Of a DNA stretch of 10,023 nt, positions 1 to 6,863 are shown piece after piece (position 1 is the first letter of the stretch; every line of letters begins with the position of its first letter). The notes under the pieces were generated by a model. That model was given only the letters and a program-made list of their open reading frames with translations, did no database searches and was not told the origin of the DNA. The stretch covers positions 3,932-13,954 of the forward strand of contig DIET01000011.1 in assembly GCA_002418765.1 (NCBI GenBank), written 5' to 3'. The position numbers and the translations under genes are program-made. The stretch is from Peptococcaceae bacterium UBA5767. Lineage in GTDB: Bacteria > Bacillota > TC1 > UBA5767.

Positions 1-1625
1 TGCAAACCAGAAATGGTAAAAGAACAGCGGCAGCTGCTCTAAAGATTGCCGTGGATTTGGTTGAAGAAAAAATGCTTACCATTGAAGAAGCGGTTATGAA
101 AGTTGATCCAAAACAGTTGGATCAACTTCTTCATCCAGCATTCGATGAGCAGGCCCTCATTGATGGTGAAGTAATCGCTACAGGTTTAGCGGCCTCACCA
201 GGTGCGGCCGCAGGGAAAGTGTACTTTACAGCTGAGGATGCCAAAACGGCCAATGAAGCTGGTGAGCGAGTAATACTGGTTAGATTGGAGACTTCTCCTG
301 AAGACATCGAAGGTATGGCTGCCGCACAAGGAATTTTAACTGTCCGCGGTGGTATGACTTCCCATGCGGCGGTCGTAGCTCGAGGTATGGGTACGTGCTG
401 TGTATCTGGTTGTGGTGAGTTGAGTGTTAATGAGGAGATGCGACAGTTCAAAGTTGGTGGTGTCACTTATAAAGAAGGCGATTATATTTCCTTAGACGGT
501 TCCACAGGTAAAGTTTATAAGGGAGATATCAAAACGGTTAAGCCAGAGATATCAGGTGATTTTGCAAAATTTATGGCTTGGGCTGATCAAATTCGTACTA
601 TGAAAGTGAGAACCAATGCTGATACACCCAAAGATGCTAGAAATGCTGTTGAGTTTGGGGCAGAAGGTATTGGTTTGTGCAGAACAGAGCATATGTTCTT
701 TGATGAAGAAAGAATTATGGAAGTGCGAAAGATGATTTTGGCGGCCAATGAAACTGAACGCCGTATAGCATTGGATAAACTATTGCCTATGCAACGTAGT
801 GATTTTGAAGGAATTTATGCAGCAATGGAGGACAGACCTGTAACGGTAAGATTGCTCGATCCCCCCTTACACGAATTTTTGCCTCATGATGAGGATTCTA
901 TTCGGGAATTGGCATCCAACATGAAATTATCAGTTGAGGAATTGCAAGCCAAAGTAGATCAGTTGCATGAATTTAATCCTATGATGGGCCATAGAGGATG
1001 CAGATTGGCGGTAACTTATCCGGAAATAGCCGAAATGCAAGCCAGAGCTATCATTGAAGCAGCCATCAATGTTAAAAAGAATCTGGGATTTGACATTATG
1101 CCTGAAATCATGATTCCTCTGGTTGGTGAATTAAAAGAATTGAAATTTGTTAAAGATATTGTAGTGGAAACGGCCAATGGGATTATTGAAAAGAGCGGTG
1201 TGGCACTCAAGTATATGGTAGGAACCATGATCGAGATTCCACGTGCAGCCATTACGGCTGATGAGATCGCCAAGGAAGCTGAGTTCTTTTCTTTTGGTAC
1301 CAATGATTTAACTCAGATGACTTTTGGTTTTTCTCGTGATGATGCTGGTAATTTTTTGGATGACTATTACAGTAACAAGATCTATGAGTCGGATCCATTT
1401 GCCAAATTGGATCAAGATGGTGTGGGCGTTTTGGTTGAAATGGCTTGTAAGAAAGGCAAAGAGACCAGACCAGATATCAAACTGGGTATTTGCGGTGAAC
1501 ATGGTGGAGATCCTTCTTCCATCGATTTCTGCTATCGAATGGGTTTGCATTATGTTTCCTGTTCTCCTTTTAGAGTCCCTATAGCTAGATTGGCAGCGGC
1601 TCAGGCTGTGTTGAACAATAAATAG
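1..1625 (+). CDS. ppdK: Pyruvate, phosphate dikinase, C-terminal part (5' truncated by window edge)
   Basis: This enzyme interconverts ATP, phosphate and pyruvate with AMP, pyrophosphate and phosphoenolpyruvate in the cytoplasm, and is used in either direction in anaerobes. The reading frame is open from base 3. The first visible residues, QTRNGKRTAAAALKIAV, are a conserved internal PPDK segment, so the GTG at 51 is an internal valine and the true start is upstream. About 540 residues are visible. The phosphohistidine-domain motif GGMTSHAAVVARGMG carries the catalytic His at 363-365. The PEP/pyruvate TIM barrel follows, with RLLDPPLHEFLPH, MIEIPR (Glu at 1233), FGTNDLTQ (Asn 1302, Asp 1305) and GICGEHGG with the catalytic Cys at 1491-1493. 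An offset of 334 reproduces the Clostridium symbiosum numbers His455, Glu745, Asn768, Asp769 and Cys831 as I recall them, so the visible part looks intact and gap-free. The N-terminal ATP-grasp domain, about 334 residues, is mostly outside the window. The protein ends in LNNK and a TAG stop. Confidence 0.97.
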   Translation, partial: QTRNGKRTAAAALKIAVDLVEEKMLTIEEAVMKVDPKQLDQLLHPAFDEQALIDGEVIATGLAASPGAAAGKVYFTAEDAKTANEAGERVILVRLETSPEDIEGMAAAQGILTVRGGMTSHAAVVARGMGTCCVSGCGELSVNEEMRQFKVGGVTYKEGDYISLDGSTGKVYKGDIKTVKPEISGDFAKFMAWADQIRTMKVRTNADTPKDARNAVEFGAEGIGLCRTEHMFFDEERIMEVRKMILAANETERRIALDKLLPMQRSDFEGIYAAMEDRPVTVRLLDPPLHEFLPHDEDSIRELASNMKLSVEELQAKVDQLHEFNPMMGHRGCRLAVTYPEIAEMQARAIIEAAINVKKNLGFDIMPEIMIPLVGELKELKFVKDIVVETANGIIEKSGVALKYMVGTMIEIPRAAITADEIAKEAEFFSFGTNDLTQMTFGFSRDDAGNFLDDYYSNKIYESDPFAKLDQDGVGVLVEMACKKGKETRPDIKLGICGEHGGDPSSIDFCYRMGLHYVSCSPFRVPIARLAAAQAVLNNK

Positions 1626-1656
1626 GATAGAGTGTTTTTGCGTTTGTGAAAATGAT

Positions 1657-1694
1657 ACAATGAGGATGGAATGATTTCCATCCTCATTGTTATT
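1657..1694 (+). terminator. Perfect 15-bp hairpin after ppdK, probable intrinsic terminator
   Basis: The arms 1657-1671 (ACAATGAGGATGGAA) and 1676-1690 (TTCCATCCTCATTGT) are perfectly complementary around a TGAT loop. The hairpin lies 31 bases past the ppdK stop and 40 bases before the dgt start. The T-rich tail is short and interrupted (TTGTTATTGG), so termination may be partial. On the opposite strand the hairpin is followed by TATCATTTT, which is no stronger. No other stem of this quality lies in the gap. Confidence 0.65.
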
Positions 1695-1716
1695 GGTATG
1701 GAGATGTATACAAACG

Positions 1717-1722
1717 AAGGAG
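1717..1722 (+). promoter_or_regulatory. Ribosome binding site that fixes the dgt start
   Basis: AAGGAG lies 8 bases before the ATG at 1731. The longer in-frame ATG at 1671 falls inside the 15-bp hairpin and has no such site, so 1731 is preferred. Confidence 0.85.
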
Positions 1723-1730
1723 TGAAAAAA

Positions 1731-2726
1731 ATGTTATTCCGTGAACGTTGGGAACAAATAGAAAGAGAGATTCTTAGTCCGCATGCTTGTTTAAGTGAAA
1801 AAACCAAGGGAAGAATGAAGCCTGAAGAGCCTTGTGATATTCGAACATGTTTTCAGCGGGATCGGGATCGTATTGTGCATGCCAAATCATTTCGTCGATT
1901 AAAACATAAAACCCAGGTTTTTATTTCTCCAGGAGGAGATCATTTTAGAACTAGATTGACACATACATTGGAAGTATCTCAGATTTCCAGGACCATTGCT
2001 AGAAGTTTAAGATTGAATGAGGATTTGGTGGAAGCTATTGCGCTGGGACATGATTTAGGACACACGCCATTTGGTCATGCTGGTGAAACAGTTCTGGCTG
2101 GATTGTTGTCTACAGGATTTAAGCATAATGAACAGAGCCTTAGAATCGTAGATCTTTTGGAGAATAATCGGATAGGTCTTAATTTGACCAAAGAGGTGCG
2201 AGACGGAATATTGCATCATACTGGACATGTTTTACCTATGACTATGGAAGGTCAAATCGTCAAGATTGCTGATCGTATTGCCTATGTCAATCATGATATT
2301 GATGATGCAATCCGTGCTGGCATTATATGCCTTCAAGATTTGCCAAAGAAAGCAATCAAGCAAGTGGGTGATACTCATCGTGAACGCATTGATACCATGG
2401 TAAGGGATATGATTGACCAAAGTATTTCATCAGGAAAAATTCAAATGAGCGAATCGGTTGGTGGAGCCATGAATGAACTGAGAGAGTATCTTTTCAAACA
2501 TGTCTATATTGGATCATCAGCGAAAACTGAAGATGAAAAAATTTGTAGATTGTTGACTGAATTATTCCAATATTATTATCAAAATCCAGATAAAATGCCC
2601 GATGAATACCTTCATTCTATAGATAGTATTGAGAGAAATGTAGCAGACTATATTTCAGGTATGACCGATTCATATGCAATAACGGTTTATACCAAATTGT
2701 TTATTCCGAAAGGTTATCCCGCATAG
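1731..2726 (+). CDS. dgt: Deoxyguanosinetriphosphate triphosphohydrolase-like protein (HD superfamily)
   Basis: Members of this family hydrolyse dGTP, or other dNTPs, to the nucleoside and triphosphate, and so influence the dNTP pool in the cytoplasm. The 331-residue length fits the shorter dGTPase-like group. Visible motifs are HAKSFRRLKHKTQVF (residues 50-64), RTRLTHTLEV with His78, the HD signature ALGHDLGHTPFGH with His107-Asp108, FKHNEQSLRIVD (130-141), and KIADRIAYVNHDIDDA with Asp181. Together these give the complete H...HD...D metal set. The family's usual GMTDSYA stretch is present near the C-terminus (310-316). The start at 1731 is chosen for its AAGGAG site. The gene precedes dnaG and rpoD at a distance, an order common in Clostridia, with other genes in between here. 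It ends 7 bases before the radical SAM gene, so the two are probably one transcript. Substrate preference (dGTP or broad) cannot be read from sequence. Confidence 0.92.
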   Translation: MLFRERWEQIEREILSPHACLSEKTKGRMKPEEPCDIRTCFQRDRDRIVHAKSFRRLKHKTQVFISPGGDHFRTRLTHTLEVSQISRTIARSLRLNEDLVEAIALGHDLGHTPFGHAGETVLAGLLSTGFKHNEQSLRIVDLLENNRIGLNLTKEVRDGILHHTGHVLPMTMEGQIVKIADRIAYVNHDIDDAIRAGIICLQDLPKKAIKQVGDTHRERIDTMVRDMIDQSISSGKIQMSESVGGAMNELREYLFKHVYIGSSAKTEDEKICRLLTELFQYYYQNPDKMPDEYLHSIDSIERNVADYISGMTDSYAITVYTKLFIPKGYPA

Positions 2727-2733
2727 GTGTATT

Positions 2734-4554
2734 ATGAAGACGATACTGGTTGCTTTCAATGCAAAATATGTACATACCTGTTTGGCTCTTTATTCTTTGA
2801 GGGCCTACGCTGGGCCGCATCATGATATATCAATCAAAGAATTCAGCATCAATATGGATCTTGGTGATTGTTTAAAAGAGATTGTGCTTTTACGACCGAA
2901 TTTTGTCATGATTTCTACCTATATTTGGAATATTCAGAGGAGTTTGGCTTTTGCCAGAGAGATTAAGAAAATTGTATCTGATGTAGAGATTTATTGTGGT
3001 GGACCGGAGGCTACAAGTCAAGCTGACGAAATTTTGAGACAATATCCATTCATCAATGGGATTTTTATGGGCGAAGGGGAAGTGGCCTTTCGGGGATTTT
3101 TAGAAGCCAGAAAAAAAGGGAATGATGCAAAATTTATCGAAGGACTTCTGCTTAGAAATGAGCCTTATCAATCAGCTCAGTGTGTCGATATGGATGAGTT
3201 GCTTCTCCCTTATAGGAAAGATGATTGGCCATTATTGAGTCATAAGTTGATTTATTATGAATCCATGAGGGGATGCTCTTTTGCGTGCAGTTACTGTCTT
3301 AGTTCTCTGGATAGGAGAACAAGGTTCAAATCTTTAGATCTTGTGTTCAACGATATTGACATTATGGCTCAACATAAGGTGAAAACTGTAAAATTTGTTG
3401 ATCGTACGTTTAACATAAACAAAGAGCGAGCCATGAAGATTTTGGAGTATATTTTTTCCATGGAGCATTGCAAAACTTGTTTTCATTTTGAGATCAGAGC
3501 TGATCTATTGGATGGTCTTATATTGGCATTACTTGCATCGATGCCTGATAATCGAATCCAGCTAGAAATTGGGCTACAAAGTATCAATCAAGAAACCTTG
3601 ACACTTTGTAATCGACATACTGATGTGGAAATGATTGCCTCTGTTGTACATGTGTTAAGTCCAGTCCAAAATATGCATATCCATTTGGATTTGATTGTTG
3701 GATTGCCCCATGAGGGATTTGAATCATGTCTTGCAGGGATAGAGTATTGCTTGCGGATGCAACCGCATATGTTGCAAATAGGGTTTCTTAAATTGCTCCG
3801 TGGTTCTGCCTTATGGCAAGAGCAGATGCAATACGGTATCGTAGCACAAGATGATCCCCCTTATGAGGTTTTGTTGACCAATGCTTTGACATTTTTAGAA
3901 TTGCAAAAGATAAAAGTGATTGAACGCAAGGTGGATACCTTTTATAACAGCAATCGGTATCGGCATTTTTTTTCTGGATTATGTATGCTCGATGATATGC
4001 GTATCGTTGATTTGGTTATCCAACTTGAAGAATTAGAAGCAAGGCAGGAGAAACGACTACATCAGGGCTTTGTACAGCAATTCTGGCTACTCAATCAATT
4101 GTTAAATATCTTTCCATGGTCAGAGAAATCATCAAATCAGCAGGAATTGCTAAAGGCATTACTGTTATTGGATTTTCTTAATGTGGGTTATCAGAAAGAA
4201 ATACCTGATTTTCTTGATTCTTCGCAAATAAGACTTTGTTTGCCTGCGTTAAGTAAGTCAGAGCTTTTAACCCCGATATTGTCATTATATTTAACAAGAG
4301 AGCAACAAAAGAAAGCCTACAAACAAGTCCGTTTACTATTTGTCTCATCTTCTGTAAAACGATATATACGATCCTTGCCTAGACGATTCTGGCATGATCA
4401 TGCGTGTCCAGAAAAAAAGCTCAAAGCATTATGGATATTGGCTGGTGTTCCTCAGGGGTTTGATTTGATGTTCATTAACTATGCTCAGTTGGTGGGCATA
4501 TTCAATCAACCCCAGTATATTTTTTTAGAAGGAGATGTATTTGACAAGTTGTGA
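2734..4554 (+). CDS. B12-binding-domain radical SAM protein, DUF4080-type, unknown substrate
   Basis: The 606-residue protein begins with a Rossmann-like domain (about 1-150) of the kind placed in the cobalamin-binding family. It has MKTILVAFNAKYVHTCLAL at the N-terminus, CGGPEAT at 88-94 and MGEGE at 112-116. I do not see the DxHxxG motif of methionine synthase, so cobalamin binding is uncertain. The radical SAM core follows (about 170-390), with RGCSFACSYCLSS giving the CxxxCxxC [4Fe-4S] ligands Cys181, Cys185 and Cys188. Further along are KFVDRTFN, the strand LEIGLQSIN and HLDLIVGLPHE. The remaining ~200 residues resemble the DUF4080 tail found on this clostridial family and carry no motif I can interpret. 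The family is related in architecture to BchE-type cyclases, but its reaction is not established. An AGGTG at the dgt stop codon serves as a close ribosome binding site, 4 bases from the ATG, which suggests coupling to dgt. The isc promoter starts within its last codons. Confidence 0.87.
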   Translation: MKTILVAFNAKYVHTCLALYSLRAYAGPHHDISIKEFSINMDLGDCLKEIVLLRPNFVMISTYIWNIQRSLAFAREIKKIVSDVEIYCGGPEATSQADEILRQYPFINGIFMGEGEVAFRGFLEARKKGNDAKFIEGLLLRNEPYQSAQCVDMDELLLPYRKDDWPLLSHKLIYYESMRGCSFACSYCLSSLDRRTRFKSLDLVFNDIDIMAQHKVKTVKFVDRTFNINKERAMKILEYIFSMEHCKTCFHFEIRADLLDGLILALLASMPDNRIQLEIGLQSINQETLTLCNRHTDVEMIASVVHVLSPVQNMHIHLDLIVGLPHEGFESCLAGIEYCLRMQPHMLQIGFLKLLRGSALWQEQMQYGIVAQDDPPYEVLLTNALTFLELQKIKVIERKVDTFYNSNRYRHFFSGLCMLDDMRIVDLVIQLEELEARQEKRLHQGFVQQFWLLNQLLNIFPWSEKSSNQQELLKALLLLDFLNVGYQKEIPDFLDSSQIRLCLPALSKSELLTPILSLYLTREQQKKAYKQVRLLFVSSSVKRYIRSLPRRFWHDHACPEKKLKALWILAGVPQGFDLMFINYAQLVGIFNQPQYIFLEGDVFDKL

Positions 4555-4569
4555 TAGGCGTGTTATTAT
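4541..4569 (+). promoter_or_regulatory. Sigma-A promoter of the iscRSU operon
   Basis: The -35 TTGACA (4541-4546) and -10 TATTAT (4564-4569) are separated by exactly 17 bases. A TG dinucleotide one base before the -10 (4561-4562) makes it an extended -10. The -35 overlaps the last codons of the radical SAM gene. The expected transcription start is near 4576, inside the dyad at 4574-4598. This match to consensus is strong enough that the promoter would need a repressor to be controlled. Confidence 0.88.
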
Positions 4570-4573
4570 TCCT

Positions 4574-4598
4574 ATACCCAATTGAATTAGTAGGGAAT
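4574..4598 (+). promoter_or_regulatory. Putative IscR type-1 operator
   Basis: A 25-base imperfect dyad begins ATACCC and ends AGTAGGGAAT, centred on 4586. Compared base by base with the E. coli IscR type-1 consensus as I recall it, 21 of 25 positions agree. The four misses are at positions 7, 9, 19 and 23. It starts 5 bases after the -10 and covers the expected transcription start, and the adjacent gene encodes an IscR-type regulator with three conserved cysteines. The inferred role is repression by cluster-loaded IscR. Confidence 0.75.
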
Positions 4599-4611
4599 TA
4601 GGAGAAATAAC

Positions 4612-5010
4612 ATGAAAATGACAACCAAAGGCAGATATGGATTGAGAGCAATGGTGGAGTTGGCCAGATATTATGAAAAGGAAGAATTCATTTCCTTGAA
4701 AAGTATTTCTCAGAAACAAGGAATACCAGAAAACTATCTAGAAAGGTTGTTAGCCAAATTGCGAAAAGCATCTTTGGTTGAAACACACCGAGGAACACAA
4801 GGTGGATACCGGATCAGTAGAAGCCCTGAAGAGATCAATGTATATGATATTCTATTTGCTGTTGGAGAAGCCATATATTTGGTGGAATGTACAAACAATA
4901 AGAGTTTGTGTCATATGCAAGATTATTGTCCTAGCAATGTAGTATGGAGCAAAATGGCCCAACAGATAGAGGATGTTGCCAAAAAGACCTATTTGGATGA
5001 ATTGATTTAA
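4612..5010 (+). CDS. iscR: Rrf2-family Fe-S cluster regulator, IscR-type
   Basis: This is a 132-residue winged-helix repressor that senses Fe-S cluster status and controls the isc operon. The N-terminus MKMTTKGRYGLRAMVELA is typical of the Rrf2 family. The DNA-binding region runs over about 27-69, with ISQKQGIPENYLERLL as recognition segment and GTQGGYRIS as wing. Glu44 lines up with E. coli IscR Glu43, the residue tied to site discrimination. Three cysteines, Cys93, Cys100 and Cys106, form CTNNKSLCHMQDYC, the cluster-binding set that CymR-type paralogues lack. The first spacing is one residue longer than in E. coli. The start at 4612 is supported by AGGAG ending 7 bases before it; the second ATG at 4618 is 13 bases away. 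It heads the operon, 14 bases before iscS, downstream of a strong promoter and a type-1-like operator, so autoregulation is likely. Confidence 0.92.
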   Translation: MKMTTKGRYGLRAMVELARYYEKEEFISLKSISQKQGIPENYLERLLAKLRKASLVETHRGTQGGYRISRSPEEINVYDILFAVGEAIYLVECTNNKSLCHMQDYCPSNVVWSKMAQQIEDVAKKTYLDELI

Positions 5011-5024
5011 TAAGGAGAGGTATA

Positions 5025-6200
5025 ATGCAAAGAATCTATGTGGACAATGCTGCGACCACAAGGGTATCCAAGCCTATTTTGAAGCTTGCCGGTGACGTCA
5101 TGGAAAGCATGTTTTATAATCCCTCAAGTATTTATCGAGAAGCACATGAGGCAAAAGCAAAGATAGAAGAATCCAGAATGATATTGGCTGATATTCTTGG
5201 TGCTAAGTCTGAGGAAATTTTTTTTACTTCTGGTGGTACAGAAAGTGATAACTGGGCGATAAAAGGGCTGGCAATACAACATGAGGGGGGACATATTATT
5301 ACCTCTATGGTTGAGCACCATGCAGTTTTGCATGTCTGCCAAGAGCTTGAGAAAAAAGGTTATTCCGTAACCTATCTGCCTGTTGATGAAATGGGGATGA
5401 TTGATCTTCAAGACTTAGAAAAGGCTATTCGTGAAGATACCTTTTTGATTACAATCATGTTTGCCAACAATGAAATCGGAACCATTCAACCTATCGAGGA
5501 AATTGGTCGATTGGCTAGAAAAAATAATATTGTTTTTCATACAGATGCCGTGCAGGCATTTGGTAAAATTAGGATTGATGTCAATAAATTGAGTATAGAT
5601 ATGTTGTCATTATCAGCACACAAGATACATGGTTTAAAGGGTTCTGGTGCTTTGTTCATTCGCAAAGGGATTAGAATTCAGCCGCTTTTACATGGTGGCG
5701 GGCAAGAAAAGAAAAAAAGGTCCGGCACAGAAAATATCGTTGGTATCGTGACAATGGGAGAGACTGCGAAGCTTAGCTATCAAGATTTGGAAGAAAAGAA
5801 TAACACCATCATGATGATGCGTGATTATTTAATAGATGAAGTATTAAAGACGATACCATACGCTCGACTTAATGGTGATGCAACAAGGAGATTGGCAGGT
5901 AATGTAAATTTTTCCTTTGAATTCATTGAAGGGGAGTCATTATTGATGTTGCTGGAAAAAGAAGGCATATTGGCATCGAGTGGCTCAGCTTGTACATCTG
6001 GCTCACTCGATCCAAGTCATGTTTTATTGGCCATTGGTTTACCTCATGAAAAGGCACATGGTTCATTGAGAATTAGTCTTGATTATGAAGAGAACACGTT
6101 GGAGCAGATGGATCATCTCATTCGCGTTTTACCTGGCATTGTAGAGAAGCTACGGGATTTATCTCCTCTTTACGAGGATTTTATCAACGGAGGTGCATGA
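5025..6200 (+). CDS. iscS: Cysteine desulfurase (NifS/IscS family)
   Basis: This PLP enzyme converts L-cysteine to alanine and passes the sulfur as a persulfide to the scaffold IscU, and often also to tRNA thiolation. It has 391 residues, the normal family length. The N-terminus carries VDNAATTRV. Next come FFTSGGTESDNWA (67-78), the PLP-stacking His99 in VEHHAV, the cofactor contacts Asp174 and Gln177 in HTDAVQAFG, and the Schiff-base Lys200 in SLSAHKIHG. The active-site Cys323 sits in SSGSACTSGSLDPSHVL, the group I arrangement. AAGGAG (5012-5017) lies 7 bases before the ATG. The gene follows iscR by 14 bases, and its TGA shares its last base with the chosen iscU start, so translation is likely coupled. 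The name iscS is used because of the iscR and iscU neighbours; nifS would be the older name for the same family. Confidence 0.95.
   Translation: MQRIYVDNAATTRVSKPILKLAGDVMESMFYNPSSIYREAHEAKAKIEESRMILADILGAKSEEIFFTSGGTESDNWAIKGLAIQHEGGHIITSMVEHHAVLHVCQELEKKGYSVTYLPVDEMGMIDLQDLEKAIREDTFLITIMFANNEIGTIQPIEEIGRLARKNNIVFHTDAVQAFGKIRIDVNKLSIDMLSLSAHKIHGLKGSGALFIRKGIRIQPLLHGGGQEKKKRSGTENIVGIVTMGETAKLSYQDLEEKNNTIMMMRDYLIDEVLKTIPYARLNGDATRRLAGNVNFSFEFIEGESLLMLLEKEGILASSGSACTSGSLDPSHVLLAIGLPHEKAHGSLRISLDYEENTLEQMDHLIRVLPGIVEKLRDLSPLYEDFINGGA
6189..6194 (+). promoter_or_regulatory. Ribosome binding site that decides the iscU start
   Basis: GGAGGT lies inside the last iscS codons. It is 2 bases before the ATG at 6197 and 5 bases before the ATG at 6200. 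The second spacing works far better and gives the usual N-terminus MYSEKVMDHF. Confidence 0.75.
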
Positions 6201-6643
6201 TGTATAGTGAAAAAGTAATGGATCATTTTGATCACCCAAGAAATGCTGGTGTCATTCAGAATGCGGATGCCGTTGGAACTGTAGGCAATGCGAAATGTGG
6301 TGATATTATGCGAATCTATTTGAAGATTGAAGATGAAAAGATTAAGGATGTCAGTTTCAAGACCTTTGGATGTGGTGCTGCTGTGGCCACCAGTTCTATG
6401 GCTACAGAATTAGTGAAAGGGAAATCGATTGAAGAGGCTTTAACCATCACGAACAAAGCTGTTCTGGATGCTTTAGATGGTCTGCCCCCCAACAAAATTC
6501 ATTGTAGCCTATTGGCAGAAGAAGCGATCAATGCTGCCATCTACAATTATGCAACATTAAATCATAAACATTACAAAGGGCTTAGAGAACCAGTAGAAGA
6601 TATTTATGAAGATGAGCATCCACATGATGCCCTAGAGATATAA
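6200..6643 (+). CDS. iscU: Fe-S cluster assembly scaffold IscU (NifU N-terminal-like)
   Basis: This 147-residue scaffold receives sulfur from IscS and iron to assemble a cluster for transfer to target proteins. All three cluster cysteines are present: Cys33 in AKCGD with the accompanying Asp35, Cys58 in TFGCGAAVATSS, and Cys102 in KIHCSLLAEEA. LPPNKIHC corresponds to the LPPVK loop that the HscA chaperone grips in E. coli, yet no hscA, hscB or ferredoxin gene follows here. The last ~25 residues (YKGLREPVEDIYEDEHPHDALEI) are acidic and His-containing, as seen in clostridial versions. The start at 6200 is chosen over 6197 by ribosome-site spacing; it overlaps the iscS TGA by one base. The stop codon lies in the loop of the following terminator, so this is the last gene of the operon. 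Confidence 0.94.
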   Translation: MYSEKVMDHFDHPRNAGVIQNADAVGTVGNAKCGDIMRIYLKIEDEKIKDVSFKTFGCGAAVATSSMATELVKGKSIEEALTITNKAVLDALDGLPPNKIHCSLLAEEAINAAIYNYATLNHKHYKGLREPVEDIYEDEHPHDALEI

Positions 6644-6670
6644 TCTCTAGGGCGTTTGTTTGTGATTTTT
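6629..6670 (+). terminator. Intrinsic terminator of the iscRSU operon
   Basis: Arms 6629-6638 (GCCCTAGAGA) and 6644-6653 (TCTCTAGGGC) pair perfectly over 10 bp around a TATAA loop. A T-rich run through 6670 follows. The left arm encodes the last iscU codons and the TAA stop is in the loop, so ribosomes finishing iscU may affect folding. Confidence 0.88.
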
Positions 6671-6746
6671 CTATATTCTTTGTTCTGATGGAGGGAAAAG
6701 AGTTCTTCATCTAGAACAATATTTTGAACGGAATATGAAATGTTCA

Positions 6747-6755
6747 TGTTATCAT
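6747..6755 (+). promoter_or_regulatory. Candidate extended -10 promoter for dnaG
   Basis: TGTTATCAT reads as TGN followed by TATCAT. The nearest -35-like hexamer, TTGAAC at 6724-6729, is 20 bases upstream, longer than the ideal 17. A start near 6762 would give a leader of about 105 bases. A promoter is needed somewhere here because a strong terminator precedes dnaG, but this exact one is tentative. Confidence 0.35.
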
Positions 6756-6855
6756 AGAATAGAAGTAGGGGTTATTGGTTGTGTGGGTCTGATCTGTGAC
6801 TGTCGGCTAGTATGAAAGATTTCGTAAACGTATCGGATGAATGATAGAAATCATT

Positions 6856-6863
6856 GGGGAGGG
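6856..6863 (+). promoter_or_regulatory. Ribosome binding site that fixes the dnaG start
   Basis: GGGGAGGG lies 3 bases before the ATG at 6867, with its GGAGG core 4 bases away. The in-frame ATG at 6837 has no such site and would place this sequence inside the coding region. Confidence 0.75.

Noticed and set aside
51..53. GTG as the start of the first gene
   Set aside because: The frame is open from base 3 and the residues before 51 match a conserved internal PPDK segment, so this is an internal valine.
1671..1730. Longer N-terminus for dgt from the ATG at 1671
   Set aside because: It would begin inside a 15-bp hairpin with no ribosome binding site, while 1731 has a well-spaced AAGGAG and matches the usual family start.
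6726..6745. GAAC...GTTC as a LexA (SOS) box
   Set aside because: The gap between halves is 12 bases, whereas the Gram-positive SOS box needs 4.
6724..6755. TTGAAC with TATCAT as a full -35/-10 pair
   Set aside because: The spacer is 20 bases, too long for confident pairing; only the extended -10 is kept as a tentative call.
6735..6815. A 26-codon cysteine-rich reading frame in the dnaG leader
   Set aside because: It has five Cys codons but only a poor ribosome site, overlaps the candidate -10, and resembles nothing I recognise. Chance is the simpler explanation.
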